NCBI GenBank assembly: GCA_013306675.1 | Contig: JABLUY010000210.1 | Coordinates: 1 to 64,000 of the forward strand | DNA length: 64,000 nucleotides | Direction of reading: 5' to 3' | DNA from: Thraustochytrium sp. TN22 | Taxonomy: Eukaryota; Sar; Bigyra; Thraustochytrida; Thraustochytriidae | Shown: one piece after another, positions 46,742 to 54,935 of the stretch | Position numbering within the stretch: position 1 is the stretch's first letter | Layout of the letters: every line of letters begins with the position of its first letter | The notes under the pieces: model-generated | What the model was told of the DNA's origin: nothing | Seen by the model: only the letters and a program-made list of their open reading frames with translations | Databases searched by the model: none | Program-made: the position numbers and the translations under genes

Positions 46742-48850
46742 ATGCGCGCGGAGGTGGCGGACCTGCTGCCGCCGGCCGGCGCGGTGCCGGAGGCCGTGCG
46801 GCTGGCGCTGGCCGGGTCGGCGCGCGGAGCGCGGGATGGGGCCGGCGGCGCGCGCGGCGCGGGCGCGGGCGGCGACGCGGCGCGCGGCGGCGGCGGCGGC
46901 GGCGCGCGGCGACGGCGCGAGCTGGAGCACCTGCTGGGGTTTGACTTCGAGGCGTGCCCCAAGTTCATGACGTCGCACTTCAAGCCCAACTCGAAGAACA
47001 TGGAGGAGAACGACAGGCAAAAGAGGATGGTGACCGAGTCCATGGCCGCCGCCAAGCAGCGCGTGCGCAGGGGCATGTGGTTCACCAAGGCCCAGGACAA
47101 CGCCCTGGTGCGCGGCGTGGCGCGCTACGGCCTGGGCGACTGGGGCGCCATCGTCGAGTCGGAGCCGAGCTTCGCCTCGCTCGAGGACGCGCTGCAGGTG
47201 CTGCCGCGGCGGCTGCAGGTGCTGCAGGCGGCCTTCCACGCGGACGACGAGCTGTGCGTGGCGCAAAACATCGACGGCGACGAGCTCGTGGTGCTGCGCG
47301 TCAACGCGCCCGCGGGCGCGCGCGCCCGCGCCGGCCGCGGCGAAGCCGCGGCGGCCTTCAAGAGCGACAACGAGGACATTTGCGGCGTCTGCGAGCAGCC
47401 GGGTGAGCTGCTGTGCTGCGACGGTTGCCCGCGTGCCTTCCACCTGGCCTGCATCGGCCTCGAGGCGCCCCCGGAGGACGATGAGTGGTTCTGCAATGCC
47501 TGCTTGGAGAAGGCGCGCGACATCGTCGACGACTCGGGACTTGACGACCGCGCCTGGCGCGACTACATTAAGGTCTTCATGGACGTGGGCACGGCCAAGG
47601 CCTCCTCCGAGGAGCGCAACGCCGAGTTTCTCGCCTCGCAGGACGGCGAGGAGGTCGAGGGCATCGTCACGCAGACGCTCAAGCGCATGGTGCAGGCTGC
47701 CGACGCCGACTTTGAGAAGATCACGCGCGAGATCGAACGAGGCACCGGTTTCGTTAGTGAAAACATCCCCAAGGCCGAGAGCAAGCTCCTCCAGCAATTC
47801 GTTGACCGCTACGAGGCTGAGATCAAGGGTCGCAATGAGAAGCGTAACGACGACAAACCCGGCGAGGAAGGCGCGCACGACGCCGAGGACGAGGATGACG
47901 ACGAGGACGACGATGAGGACGAAGATGACGACGAGGACGAAGAGGAAGACGAGGAGGAAGACGACGACGAAGAAGAAGAGGACGACGATGACGACGATGA
48001 CGACGAAGAAGAGGAGGAAGACGACGACGACGACGAGGAAGACGACGACGACGACGACGACGAGGCCGAGGAGGACGCTGAGGACGGGCCGCTGCATTTG
48101 CGCGGCGGCGAGGACGAGGACGAGCTCGACGCGAGTCAGGACGAAAACAGCAACGACGCCAAGGCGCTGCGGGTGGAGACCGATGCATCGGCGCGCAAGC
48201 GCGATCCCGAGGACGGCGGTGCTCGCACGACCCCGAAGCGGCGCAAGACCAGCAAGCGCGCGCGAGTTGGCTCGCCGGCCGCCAAACACGCCAAGTCTGG
48301 CGGCGGCTCAGCGGCCGAGGCTGACACAAGCACAAGTGTCAACACGCTGCAGGCGCGGCCCAAGCCCAAGGCCGCGGTCACCACGCTGCAGGCGCGACCC
48401 AAGCCCAAGCCCACGGTCAATACGCTCGTGCCGCGCGCCAAGTCTGGGCCTGCGTCCAAGGTCGGCAACAGGGCGGGTGCGACCAGGTCGCGCTCGCCGT
48501 CGCCGGCACTGCAGGCCGACAAGATGGACGGGAACCTCTTTGGCTCGGCCGCTTCCGCCGTTGTGACGCCCCAAGCCAATGTCTTGGTGCCCCGCAAGAA
48601 GGCTCCCGCCGGCAAGACGACGACGACAACGACGACAACGACAACGACGACAACAACAACGACGACGACGTCGACGTCAACGTCGACGGCGACAACGGGG
48701 GGATCCAAGAAGTCGCCCGCGGACAAGCGCAAGCTGGAGGACGCGCCCGATGCAGAGCGTGTACCCAAAACGCCCAAGCTGGAGGAAATCTTGGACGACA
48801 TCAAGGAGGAGGACCACAAGCCGTCGACCGACAGCGATGGTAAGCAGTGA
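46742..48850 (+). CDS. PHD-finger and SANT/Myb-like chromatin protein
   Basis: A 702-residue nuclear protein starting at the ATG at 46742; the longer frame starts with a GTG. A Myb/SANT-like helix set lies near 110-145 (RGMWFTKAQDNALVRGVARY, GDWGAI). The PHD zinc finger spans about 213-256 with C4HC3 spacing (CGVC, CCDGC, FHLAC, WFCNAC). A long Asp/Glu run follows (about 379-446), then basic patches (KRRKTSKRAR) and three copies of a NTLQARPKPK-like repeat. A Thr run (about 625-645, from ACG/ACA repeats) precedes the C-terminus. PHD fingers of this kind bind histone H3 tails; acidic tracts bind histones. Likely a chromatin reader or remodeller subunit; exact orthologue not recognised. Confidence 0.85.
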   Translation: MRAEVADLLPPAGAVPEAVRLALAGSARGARDGAGGARGAGAGGDAARGGGGGGARRRRELEHLLGFDFEACPKFMTSHFKPNSKNMEENDRQKRMVTESMAAAKQRVRRGMWFTKAQDNALVRGVARYGLGDWGAIVESEPSFASLEDALQVLPRRLQVLQAAFHADDELCVAQNIDGDELVVLRVNAPAGARARAGRGEAAAAFKSDNEDICGVCEQPGELLCCDGCPRAFHLACIGLEAPPEDDEWFCNACLEKARDIVDDSGLDDRAWRDYIKVFMDVGTAKASSEERNAEFLASQDGEEVEGIVTQTLKRMVQAADADFEKITREIERGTGFVSENIPKAESKLLQQFVDRYEAEIKGRNEKRNDDKPGEEGAHDAEDEDDDEDDDEDEDDDEDEEEDEEEDDDEEEEDDDDDDDDEEEEEDDDDDEEDDDDDDDEAEEDAEDGPLHLRGGEDEDELDASQDENSNDAKALRVETDASARKRDPEDGGARTTPKRRKTSKRARVGSPAAKHAKSGGGSAAEADTSTSVNTLQARPKPKAAVTTLQARPKPKPTVNTLVPRAKSGPASKVGNRAGATRSRSPSPALQADKMDGNLFGSAASAVVTPQANVLVPRKKAPAGKTTTTTTTTTTTTTTTTTTSTSTSTATTGGSKKSPADKRKLEDAPDAERVPKTPKLEEILDDIKEEDHKPSTDSDGKQ

Positions 48851-49150
48851 GAGGAGCAGCAGCGGGGCACGGAGTGGGGCAAGCAGCCAGAAAGGGATCG
48901 GGACAAGGAGCGGAACATGAAGTTCAAGCTGTGAGAGTGAGCGGAGAAGGAGTGGGACAAGGAGCTTCCTGTGCTAGCTAGCTAGCTAGCTCTCCGCCCT
49001 CTAGCTAGCTCGCAACGCTCGCATGTTCGCTCTCGCGAACGGATACGTGTGTTTTTTGTTAGTTGTACTACGAAGTAATATCTATCAGGGCCCACCGGAC
49101 GGCGATGCCAAAACGCGTCCATGGACCTCTTGGCTCGGCGGTGAGCTCGC
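48851..49150. other. Convergent gap with GCTAGCTAG palindromes
   Basis: This separates the 3' ends of the PHD gene and PUS10. It contains GCTAGCTAGCTAGCTAGC at 48973-48990 and CTAGCTAGCT at 49001-49010. Confidence 0.6.
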
Positions 49151-50482
49151 TCAGGTGTCATAAATGAGCTGTTCCACGTCAAGCTGCAGAATGTCGGCCT
49201 CGCAGTCAAGAAGCGAGCCAACGTTGGGCCGTGTGCGGCCAAAGTCGCCATGCACGAACTCCTTAATGTAGGTGCCGGCCGAGGCGACGAGACGCAGGAT
49301 GAAAAAGTGCTCGTTCACGTACTCGCAGGCGCAGGAGTGGATCATCTTGTCTCGGTCCAGCGCGGAGCGGCGGTGCAGCACGCGAACCGGCGTGCGCTGC
49401 AGCAGGGCCAGGTCGCGCACCTGGTCGAGCTTGCGCAGGTCGCTGGGCCGCAGCACGCGCGAGGTCCAAACCACGCAGGTGTACTGCTTCTTCTTGCTCA
49501 GCGCGCCCTCGCGCAAGCGGTCCATGCACGTGCGGTCGGCGATCTGCAGGTCGAGCGCCTCGACGCGGCCCTCCGGATCCGCGTTGATGCGCTCCGCGGC
49601 GCGCGCGAGCGCCTCGGCGCTCGGCACGCGGCGCGCGTTCTCCAGCTCCACGACGAAGGGGCGGCCATTGCCGAGCATGCGCACGTCGATGTCCTCGCGG
49701 CCCGCCGAGTGGAACTTGGTCTGCGCCGCGCCGGCCAGCTCCGTGAGCGCCGGCGCGATGAGCGACTCCACCGACGGCCGCACCGCGCCCTGCAGGTTCC
49801 ACGGCGTCTGGCTCAGCCCGCGCGTCAGCTTGCGGTAGCGGCCCGTCACGAAGACGGGCGCGCGTACGACCTCGGCATGCACGGTGCAGGCCTCGTCCCA
49901 GGCCTGCGGCAGGCGCGCCTCGAGCGCCGCGCCAGCGCCGGCGTCCTCGCGGCACTTGCGCTTGAGCACGGCAATCAGGTCGCTGACGCGCGCGCGCGAG
50001 AGCGGCGGCGCGGCGCCCTCATTGCGCCTGCGCTTGCGGCTGGGCGGCTCGCAGAACTCGCGCAGCAGCTCCTCGGCCAGCGCCTCGCTCGCCGCGTGCG
50101 CGAGCGAGACCCTGACCGCGAGCGGTGCGGCGGCCTCGGGCCTGTCCTCCAGCCGCACGCCCTCCGGCAGGTCCTCGCGCACTGCCTCGCGCACGGCGGC
50201 CTTGAAGCTGCCTGCCGCGTCCTCCTCGCCGCCGCCGCCTCCCGCGCCGGCCTGCGCCAGCCACGCGCACAGCGGCAGCGCCGCCGGCACGCTCAGCTCG
50301 AGCGCCACGCGCTCCTCGCCGCGCACCTCCGCGCCGCGCAGCGCCGCCGCCGCCGCCGCCGCCGCCGCGCCGCGCGACGCCGCCAGCCCCAGGCACGCGC
50401 CGCACGCGCCGCGCGCCGGGCGCCGCGCCGCACCGCGCGCACGCCATCCCGCGCGCGCCGCGCGTTGCCGCTCTGCCGCCAT
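49151..50482 (-). CDS. PUS10: tRNA pseudouridine synthase Pus10
   Basis: A 443-residue protein. I start it at the ATG at 50482 (MAAERQRAARAG); ATGs a short way upstream in the same frame could add a few residues. An N-terminal CGACLGL is part of the zinc knuckle seen in Pus10. A THUMP-like middle region follows. The catalytic domain has FVTGRYRKLTRGLSQTPW, then SAGREDIDVRMLGNGRPFVV (about residues 256-275), where the Asp of the RxDxDVRMLG block is the expected catalytic residue. The C-terminal block is ASAGTYIKEFVHGDFGRTRP. Family knowledge: it makes pseudouridine 54 (and 55 in archaea) in the tRNA T-loop and acts in microRNA processing in animals. It is head-to-head with STRAP. Confidence 0.9.
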   Translation of the reverse strand: MAAERQRAARAGWRARGAARRPARGACGACLGLAASRGAAAAAAAAALRGAEVRGEERVALELSVPAALPLCAWLAQAGAGGGGGEEDAAGSFKAAVREAVREDLPEGVRLEDRPEAAAPLAVRVSLAHAASEALAEELLREFCEPPSRKRRRNEGAAPPLSRARVSDLIAVLKRKCREDAGAGAALEARLPQAWDEACTVHAEVVRAPVFVTGRYRKLTRGLSQTPWNLQGAVRPSVESLIAPALTELAGAAQTKFHSAGREDIDVRMLGNGRPFVVELENARRVPSAEALARAAERINADPEGRVEALDLQIADRTCMDRLREGALSKKKQYTCVVWTSRVLRPSDLRKLDQVRDLALLQRTPVRVLHRRSALDRDKMIHSCACEYVNEHFFILRLVASAGTYIKEFVHGDFGRTRPNVGSLLDCEADILQLDVEQLIYDT

Positions 50483-51259
50483 GCCAGGCCAGACCCAGCC
50501 GCGCCGTGCCGCGCCGCCATGCCGCATGCCATGCCGCCATGCCGCGAGCGGGTGGACGCGGGCGCGGCGCGGCGCGGCGCGGCGCGGCGGCCGCCGCCGC
50601 TCGGCCGCCGCCGGCTCCGGGCTGCGCGGGCCGAGCGGGCGCAGGACCGGCGGGCGGCGGCGGGCATGTGGACTGGGACGCGCCGAGCGCGGCGGACCAC
50701 GGCGACGGCGAGCGCGCCGCGAGCGCCGTCGTCGAGCTAGCTCGGCGAGCTGGCGCCGCGAGGGAGGGGCTTGCTGGTCAATGCTGGAGGCGCGAGCGAG
50801 CGGACGGGCGGGCACCTGAGCGTGGGTCGATCGCGAGGTCGGAGACATAAGTTGCTGGAGTTCGAGCACCGCCACCGGCCACGAAGCGAGCCAGAGCCGA
50901 GGGCCCTCCTCGACGTCGGCCAGCGCTTGAGCTTGAGCTTGAGATCTCCTGTGATGAGCTAGATCTCCTGAGCTTGGACCTCCCGAGCTACGATCTCCAG
51001 AGCGGAAAGTTGTAAGATCTCCAGAGCTTGATCTGCTGATGAGGTGACTACTAAGTACTAACTTAGCGAGCTCGATCTGACGCGTCGCCCTGCGCCACCG
51101 CCTCGGCGTCCTCGTCGCCGCCCCCGCGCGCCTGCGCTGCGTACATCCATGATCCAGCTGGCGGACCCCGACGCTGATGATGACTTGCCAAGAGCGTTGA
51201 TGAGGTGATGACGGGGATGATAGCAGTTGATAGGGTAGTGTGGCGACGACTCGGAGACG
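50483..51259. other. Bidirectional 5' region of PUS10 and STRAP
   Basis: Both genes read outward. Next to PUS10 it is very GC-rich with a cgcgg ladder (50560-50600). The STRAP side is AT-richer, with repeated gatctcc/gagctt words at 50930-51030. No gene is seen. Confidence 0.5.
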
Positions 51260-52315
51260 ATGAGCGGCTGCGGCGGCGCGGCGCGCGGCGGCGAGCAGAG
51301 CGGAGACGCGCGCGCGGGCGGGAGGATGTCGGCGGCGGAGGAGGGCGCGGCGGAGGTGACGTACCCGGTGGTGTGCCCCGGGCACCTGCGGCCGGTGGTG
51401 GACGTGCGGTTTAGCGGCGCGACGGAGGATGGCGTGTTCCTGGTGAGCGGGTGCCACGACAAGAGCCCGATGCTGCGGTGGGCCGACAACGGCGACTGGA
51501 TTGGGACGTTCGAGGGCCACAAGGGCGCGGTGTGGAGCGCGGCGTTCAACTCGGACGCCTCGCGCGTGGCGACGGGCGGCGGCGACTTCTCCGCGAGGCT
51601 CTGGGACGCCGTCAACGGCGAGGAGCTGCACCAGTTCGACCACAAGCACGTGGTCAAGACCGTGGAGTTCTCGCCCGAGGACGACCGCCTGCTCACGGCC
51701 GGCAGCGAGAAGAAGCTGCGCGTCTTCAACCTCAAGGCCGTGGACATGCCGGTGGAGTGCGAGTTCGACGCGCCCTCGCCCATCCGCAAGGCCAGCTGGC
51801 TGCCGGCCGCGAGCGGGCCCGCGCACCGCATCATCCTCGGCTGCGACGACGGCACCGTGCAGGTCTGGGACACGAGCAAGCCGGCCTCCGAGGGGCCCGA
51901 GCGCTCCTGGGAGGCGCCCGGCGGCCGCGTCAAGGACCTCGAGGTCTGCGTCCCGCAAAAGACCATCACCATCGCCGGCGGCAAGCAGGTTAGCTTCTAC
52001 GAGCTCGACTCCTTCGAGCTGCGCAAGACCGTCGACCTCACCATCGACGTCGAGGGCGCCTCGCTCCACCCGCTCACCGGCGAGCACTTCGTCGCTGGCG
52101 GCTCCGACCTCTGGGTCCACTTTTACGAGGTCGCCACTGGCAACGAGGTCACTGCCTTCAAGGGCCACCACGGCCCGGTCTTTTGCCTCCGTTACCGCCC
52201 GGACGGCGAGGTGGTGGCCAGCGGCTCCGAGGACGGCACCATCCGCCTTTGGAAGTTTGATGCCGCTGCCGCTGCGACCAACGCCGACGCCGACGCTGCC
52301 GCCACCGAGGAGTGA
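51260..52315 (+). CDS. STRAP: STRAP-type WD40 protein (serine-threonine kinase receptor-associated / unr-interacting)
   Basis: A 351-residue WD40 protein with an ATG at 51260. A second ATG at 51326 (MSAAEEG) would also give a complete domain. The first repeat shows the STRAP-specific pattern CPGHLRPVVDVRFS, PMLRWADNGDWIGTF and GHKGAVWSAAF. Later blocks HKHVVKTVEFSPE, GGSDLWVHFYEVATGNE and GHHGPVFCLRYRPDGEVVAS, then GSEDGTIRLWKF, match the family in order. Seven blades are present. STRAP assists SMN-complex snRNP assembly, translation control and TGF-beta receptor signalling in animals; the first two are the likely roles in a protist. The tail is short and Ala-rich. Confidence 0.9.
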   Translation: MSGCGGAARGGEQSGDARAGGRMSAAEEGAAEVTYPVVCPGHLRPVVDVRFSGATEDGVFLVSGCHDKSPMLRWADNGDWIGTFEGHKGAVWSAAFNSDASRVATGGGDFSARLWDAVNGEELHQFDHKHVVKTVEFSPEDDRLLTAGSEKKLRVFNLKAVDMPVECEFDAPSPIRKASWLPAASGPAHRIILGCDDGTVQVWDTSKPASEGPERSWEAPGGRVKDLEVCVPQKTITIAGGKQVSFYELDSFELRKTVDLTIDVEGASLHPLTGEHFVAGGSDLWVHFYEVATGNEVTAFKGHHGPVFCLRYRPDGEVVASGSEDGTIRLWKFDAAAAATNADADAAATEE

Positions 52316-53181
52316 CGGGCCCATGCGACCGCCGAGTCGGTGCAACAACCAGGAAAAGAAAAAAGAAAAAAAAGAAAAACACCCACGGTGCAGCGACGCC
52401 ATGCTGCGGCATTGACAGTGAGCGAGCGGCTTTTCGTGTCCTGGTGGCGCCCAGGCGGTACACCCGAGCGCCCAGCCTTTGTAGAAGGCGCACGACGAAA
52501 CGAGCCATTGATCAACCTCTCCCCTTTTAAAAGTCAGCACACAGCGATCTTCTGTTGATTCTGTCTGTCTCAGAGACTCACACTGCTCAACAAGTCAGTT
52601 GTTGTTGAACTCTGCCGAGCGGCAGCTCCTATCATTTGTAAGTTCGTGGCTGGTGCCGCGCAGTACGTCCCGCTCTTGGCCTTCGATCCCGCGACTTGCT
52701 TGTACCGTACTGCAGGTCAGCTCGGAGAATGTACAAGACCCGGTCCCCCACCATCCTCCTGCACGGACCTGCAGCCGTGGCCGGCCGAGATTCCGAGAAC
52801 TTGAAGGGCGCGACTCGGAGGCTACTACCACTTTCCTCCGCCGCGAGTCTCCTCCGCACCAGGCTGCCTGCCTGGCCAGGCTGCCTTGCGCTGCAAGGCC
52901 ACAAGCGCGGTCCGTGCGTCCGCCCGGCACTGGCACCGGCGCCCACGCCGCCACGCGCCTGTTCACCGCCCCGCCGGTGTGGAGATCACTCAAGAATCGT
53001 CGCACTCTGGCGACTGGCATGGCACGTCGCGCCCCGCTTCCGAATCGCGCAGCCTGCGAGGCAACGCGTGGACCTCTCAAGGCTCGTGGCCAATCTGCGC
53101 GGGCGGCAGAGCTCAGAGTCAACATCCTGACGTAAAGCCCGCGGCGCGCTCTGCTCGGTCGGCGAAGGGGACCCACCGACC
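52316..53181. other. Intergenic, no gene seen
   Basis: This lies between STRAP and the multi-pass membrane protein gene, both on the plus strand. A purine-rich gaaaagaaaaaag stretch lies at 52351-52380 just past the STRAP stop, and a TGACAGTGA word at about 52414. Confidence 0.5.
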
Positions 53182-54447
53182 ATGGCCGGCGCGGGCGCGG
53201 GCGTCGGCGAGGCGTGCACGTACGACTTTGACTGCGCAGCAGCCCTCGTGTGCTACCCGGACAGCGTGGACTGGCTGGACGCGGACGGGTCCGCGTGCTA
53301 CTACGTGGGCTACTACGTGGACCCGCTCACGGGAGAGCGCAATGCAACCACCTACTTCGTGGTGCTGGCCTGCGCGGTCATGGCGCTCGGGGCCGCCGTC
53401 GTGACGGCCGTGGGATGCGCCGACCTGGCAGCGATGGCCTTCGTGTTCCGGCAAAAGATCAGGCTCAACTCCGCCACGATGACGAGCGCGGCCACCACCC
53501 TGGCTGCCTTCTGCCACATGTTCTGGCAGCTCTGCCTGCTCGGTTCGACCCTGGACCAGGACGCCTTTCAACAGCGCGTCTCGGACGACGAGGACGCTGA
53601 GAAGCTGGGCCGATTCGCCGTCGAGCAGCGGCCCTTCATCTTTTTCTGCGTGCTCATGCTTGTGGCCGCCTCTCTGCAAGTCTCCGTGCTCTGGGTGGAG
53701 ATCGCCTGGCGCGCGCGTCGCATGAAGGTGCGCGGCATCAGCAGCGTGCGCTACTACCGGCGCGTCGTGCGCGCTTTTCAGTTTCTCTTTGTTGTCGCCA
53801 TGCTACCCCTCGCCATCCTCGGCCTCTGGTCGCTCGCCGTCCCGGTGGCCGCGCCCTTTATACTCGTCATCGGAATCACCTTCTCCATCGGCCGCGCCCG
53901 CATGGTGTATGTACTCAAGAGCAACATCAGCCTCGCCGAGAGCGGCCAGGTCTCGGACGCCATGGATGCCAGCGCGACGCCGGCAACACAGCAGCAGACC
54001 AAGTCCACCCAGGAGGGCCGCAGCGTGGCCGCGCGCAAGACGCGTCGCGCCATGATCGTCATCGAGCGCACCGCGCTGCAGGTCACCGTCGGCCTCTTCC
54101 TCGTGCTTGTCGCCGGCCTCATCTACTTTGTGCTCAACACCAAGGGGGTCGCACACCCGGCCGGCGGCCGCGCCTTTATGACGCCCGGCTTCTCCGTGCT
54201 CACCTTCTTCCAGTTGCTCATCAACATCACCCTACTCTACATCCTCGCCGTCATCCAGCGCTACACGCATCGCAATGCGCGCAAGCTCATCCGCCACGAA
54301 AGGCGCGCGCGCCAGGGCCTCTCGCCCTCCTCCAACCCGAGCAAGTCTGACATGGAGGCGCCCTCCGCCTTTACTTCCGTACAGCCGCCGCAGTACCCGC
54401 CCAGCGGCAGCGCCCTTCCTGCCAGCACCTTGGAAGACGAGCTCTAA
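53182..54447 (+). CDS. Multi-pass membrane protein, unknown family (about 6-7 TM)
   Basis: A 421-residue protein with an ATG at 53182. A short Cys-containing N-terminus (CTYDFDCAAALVCYP) precedes hydrophobic segments near residues 58-90, 99-121, 151-176, 198-238 (long enough for two), 297-318 and 335-360. The C-terminus is cytosolic-looking, rich in Pro and Ser, and ends in EDEL. The layout resembles a seven-helix receptor or a small transporter-like protein, but no diagnostic motif is seen and I do not assign a function. The last 21 codons and the stop are part of a 129-bp tandem duplication. Confidence 0.75.
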   Translation: MAGAGAGVGEACTYDFDCAAALVCYPDSVDWLDADGSACYYVGYYVDPLTGERNATTYFVVLACAVMALGAAVVTAVGCADLAAMAFVFRQKIRLNSATMTSAATTLAAFCHMFWQLCLLGSTLDQDAFQQRVSDDEDAEKLGRFAVEQRPFIFFCVLMLVAASLQVSVLWVEIAWRARRMKVRGISSVRYYRRVVRAFQFLFVVAMLPLAILGLWSLAVPVAAPFILVIGITFSIGRARMVYVLKSNISLAESGQVSDAMDASATPATQQQTKSTQEGRSVAARKTRRAMIVIERTALQVTVGLFLVLVAGLIYFVLNTKGVAHPAGGRAFMTPGFSVLTFFQLLINITLLYILAVIQRYTHRNARKLIRHERRARQGLSPSSNPSKSDMEAPSAFTSVQPPQYPPSGSALPASTLEDEL

Positions 54448-54645
54448 TGAGCCCCATGATGGAGGCCCCGGGCCGCTTCCGGGTCAGTCACTTCGCCACG
54501 ATGATCGATGTTTCCGCCGCAGTACCCGCCCACCGGCAGCGCCCTTCCTGCCAGCACCTTGAAAGACGAGCTCTAATGAGCCCCCCATGATGGAGGCCCC
54601 GGGCCGCTTCCGGGTCAGTCACTTCGCCACGATGATCGATGTTTC
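54385..54645. repeat. 129-bp tandem duplication across a stop codon
   Basis: The word ccgccgcagtacccgccca starts at 54385 and 54514. Each unit contains the end of the coding sequence (ctgccagcacctt, gaagacgagctctaatgag), the stop and about 65 bases of 3' flank. The copies differ by a few substitutions and two extra C bases in the second. The second copy is outside the coding sequence. Confidence 0.95.
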
Positions 54646-54935
54646 CTAAGTTATGTCTTCTCTCCTTGCTTTGCACACGGTTGCACACGGGACACTCGCG
54701 CCGTGTCTTGGGACTTTTTCGTCCCACCAAGTTGAACTGCCAGTGGCGGTGGTGGCGATACTGCATCAGGAGTAAAAACCGTTGGGCCCGAGCCCTTTTC
54801 ATGTCAGTGGCAGCAACTTGTTAGGCCTGGACATCATCTGGCTTCTGCTCACACTGCGCTGTCGCGCGCGCGGCGCGTAGTCGGGCATCATCCGTCTGAG
54901 CGCATCGGCGCTGGACGCCAACGTCGCTTGCCACG
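54646..54935. other. 5' flank of the Frizzled-CRD-like gene
   Basis: Single-copy DNA after the tandem duplication. No gene or repeat is seen. Confidence 0.4.

Noticed and set aside
50483-52540. Upstream extension of the PUS10 frame across STRAP
   Set aside because: The extension is antisense to STRAP and has no similarity to Pus10. The PUS10 domains are complete from the ATG at 50482.
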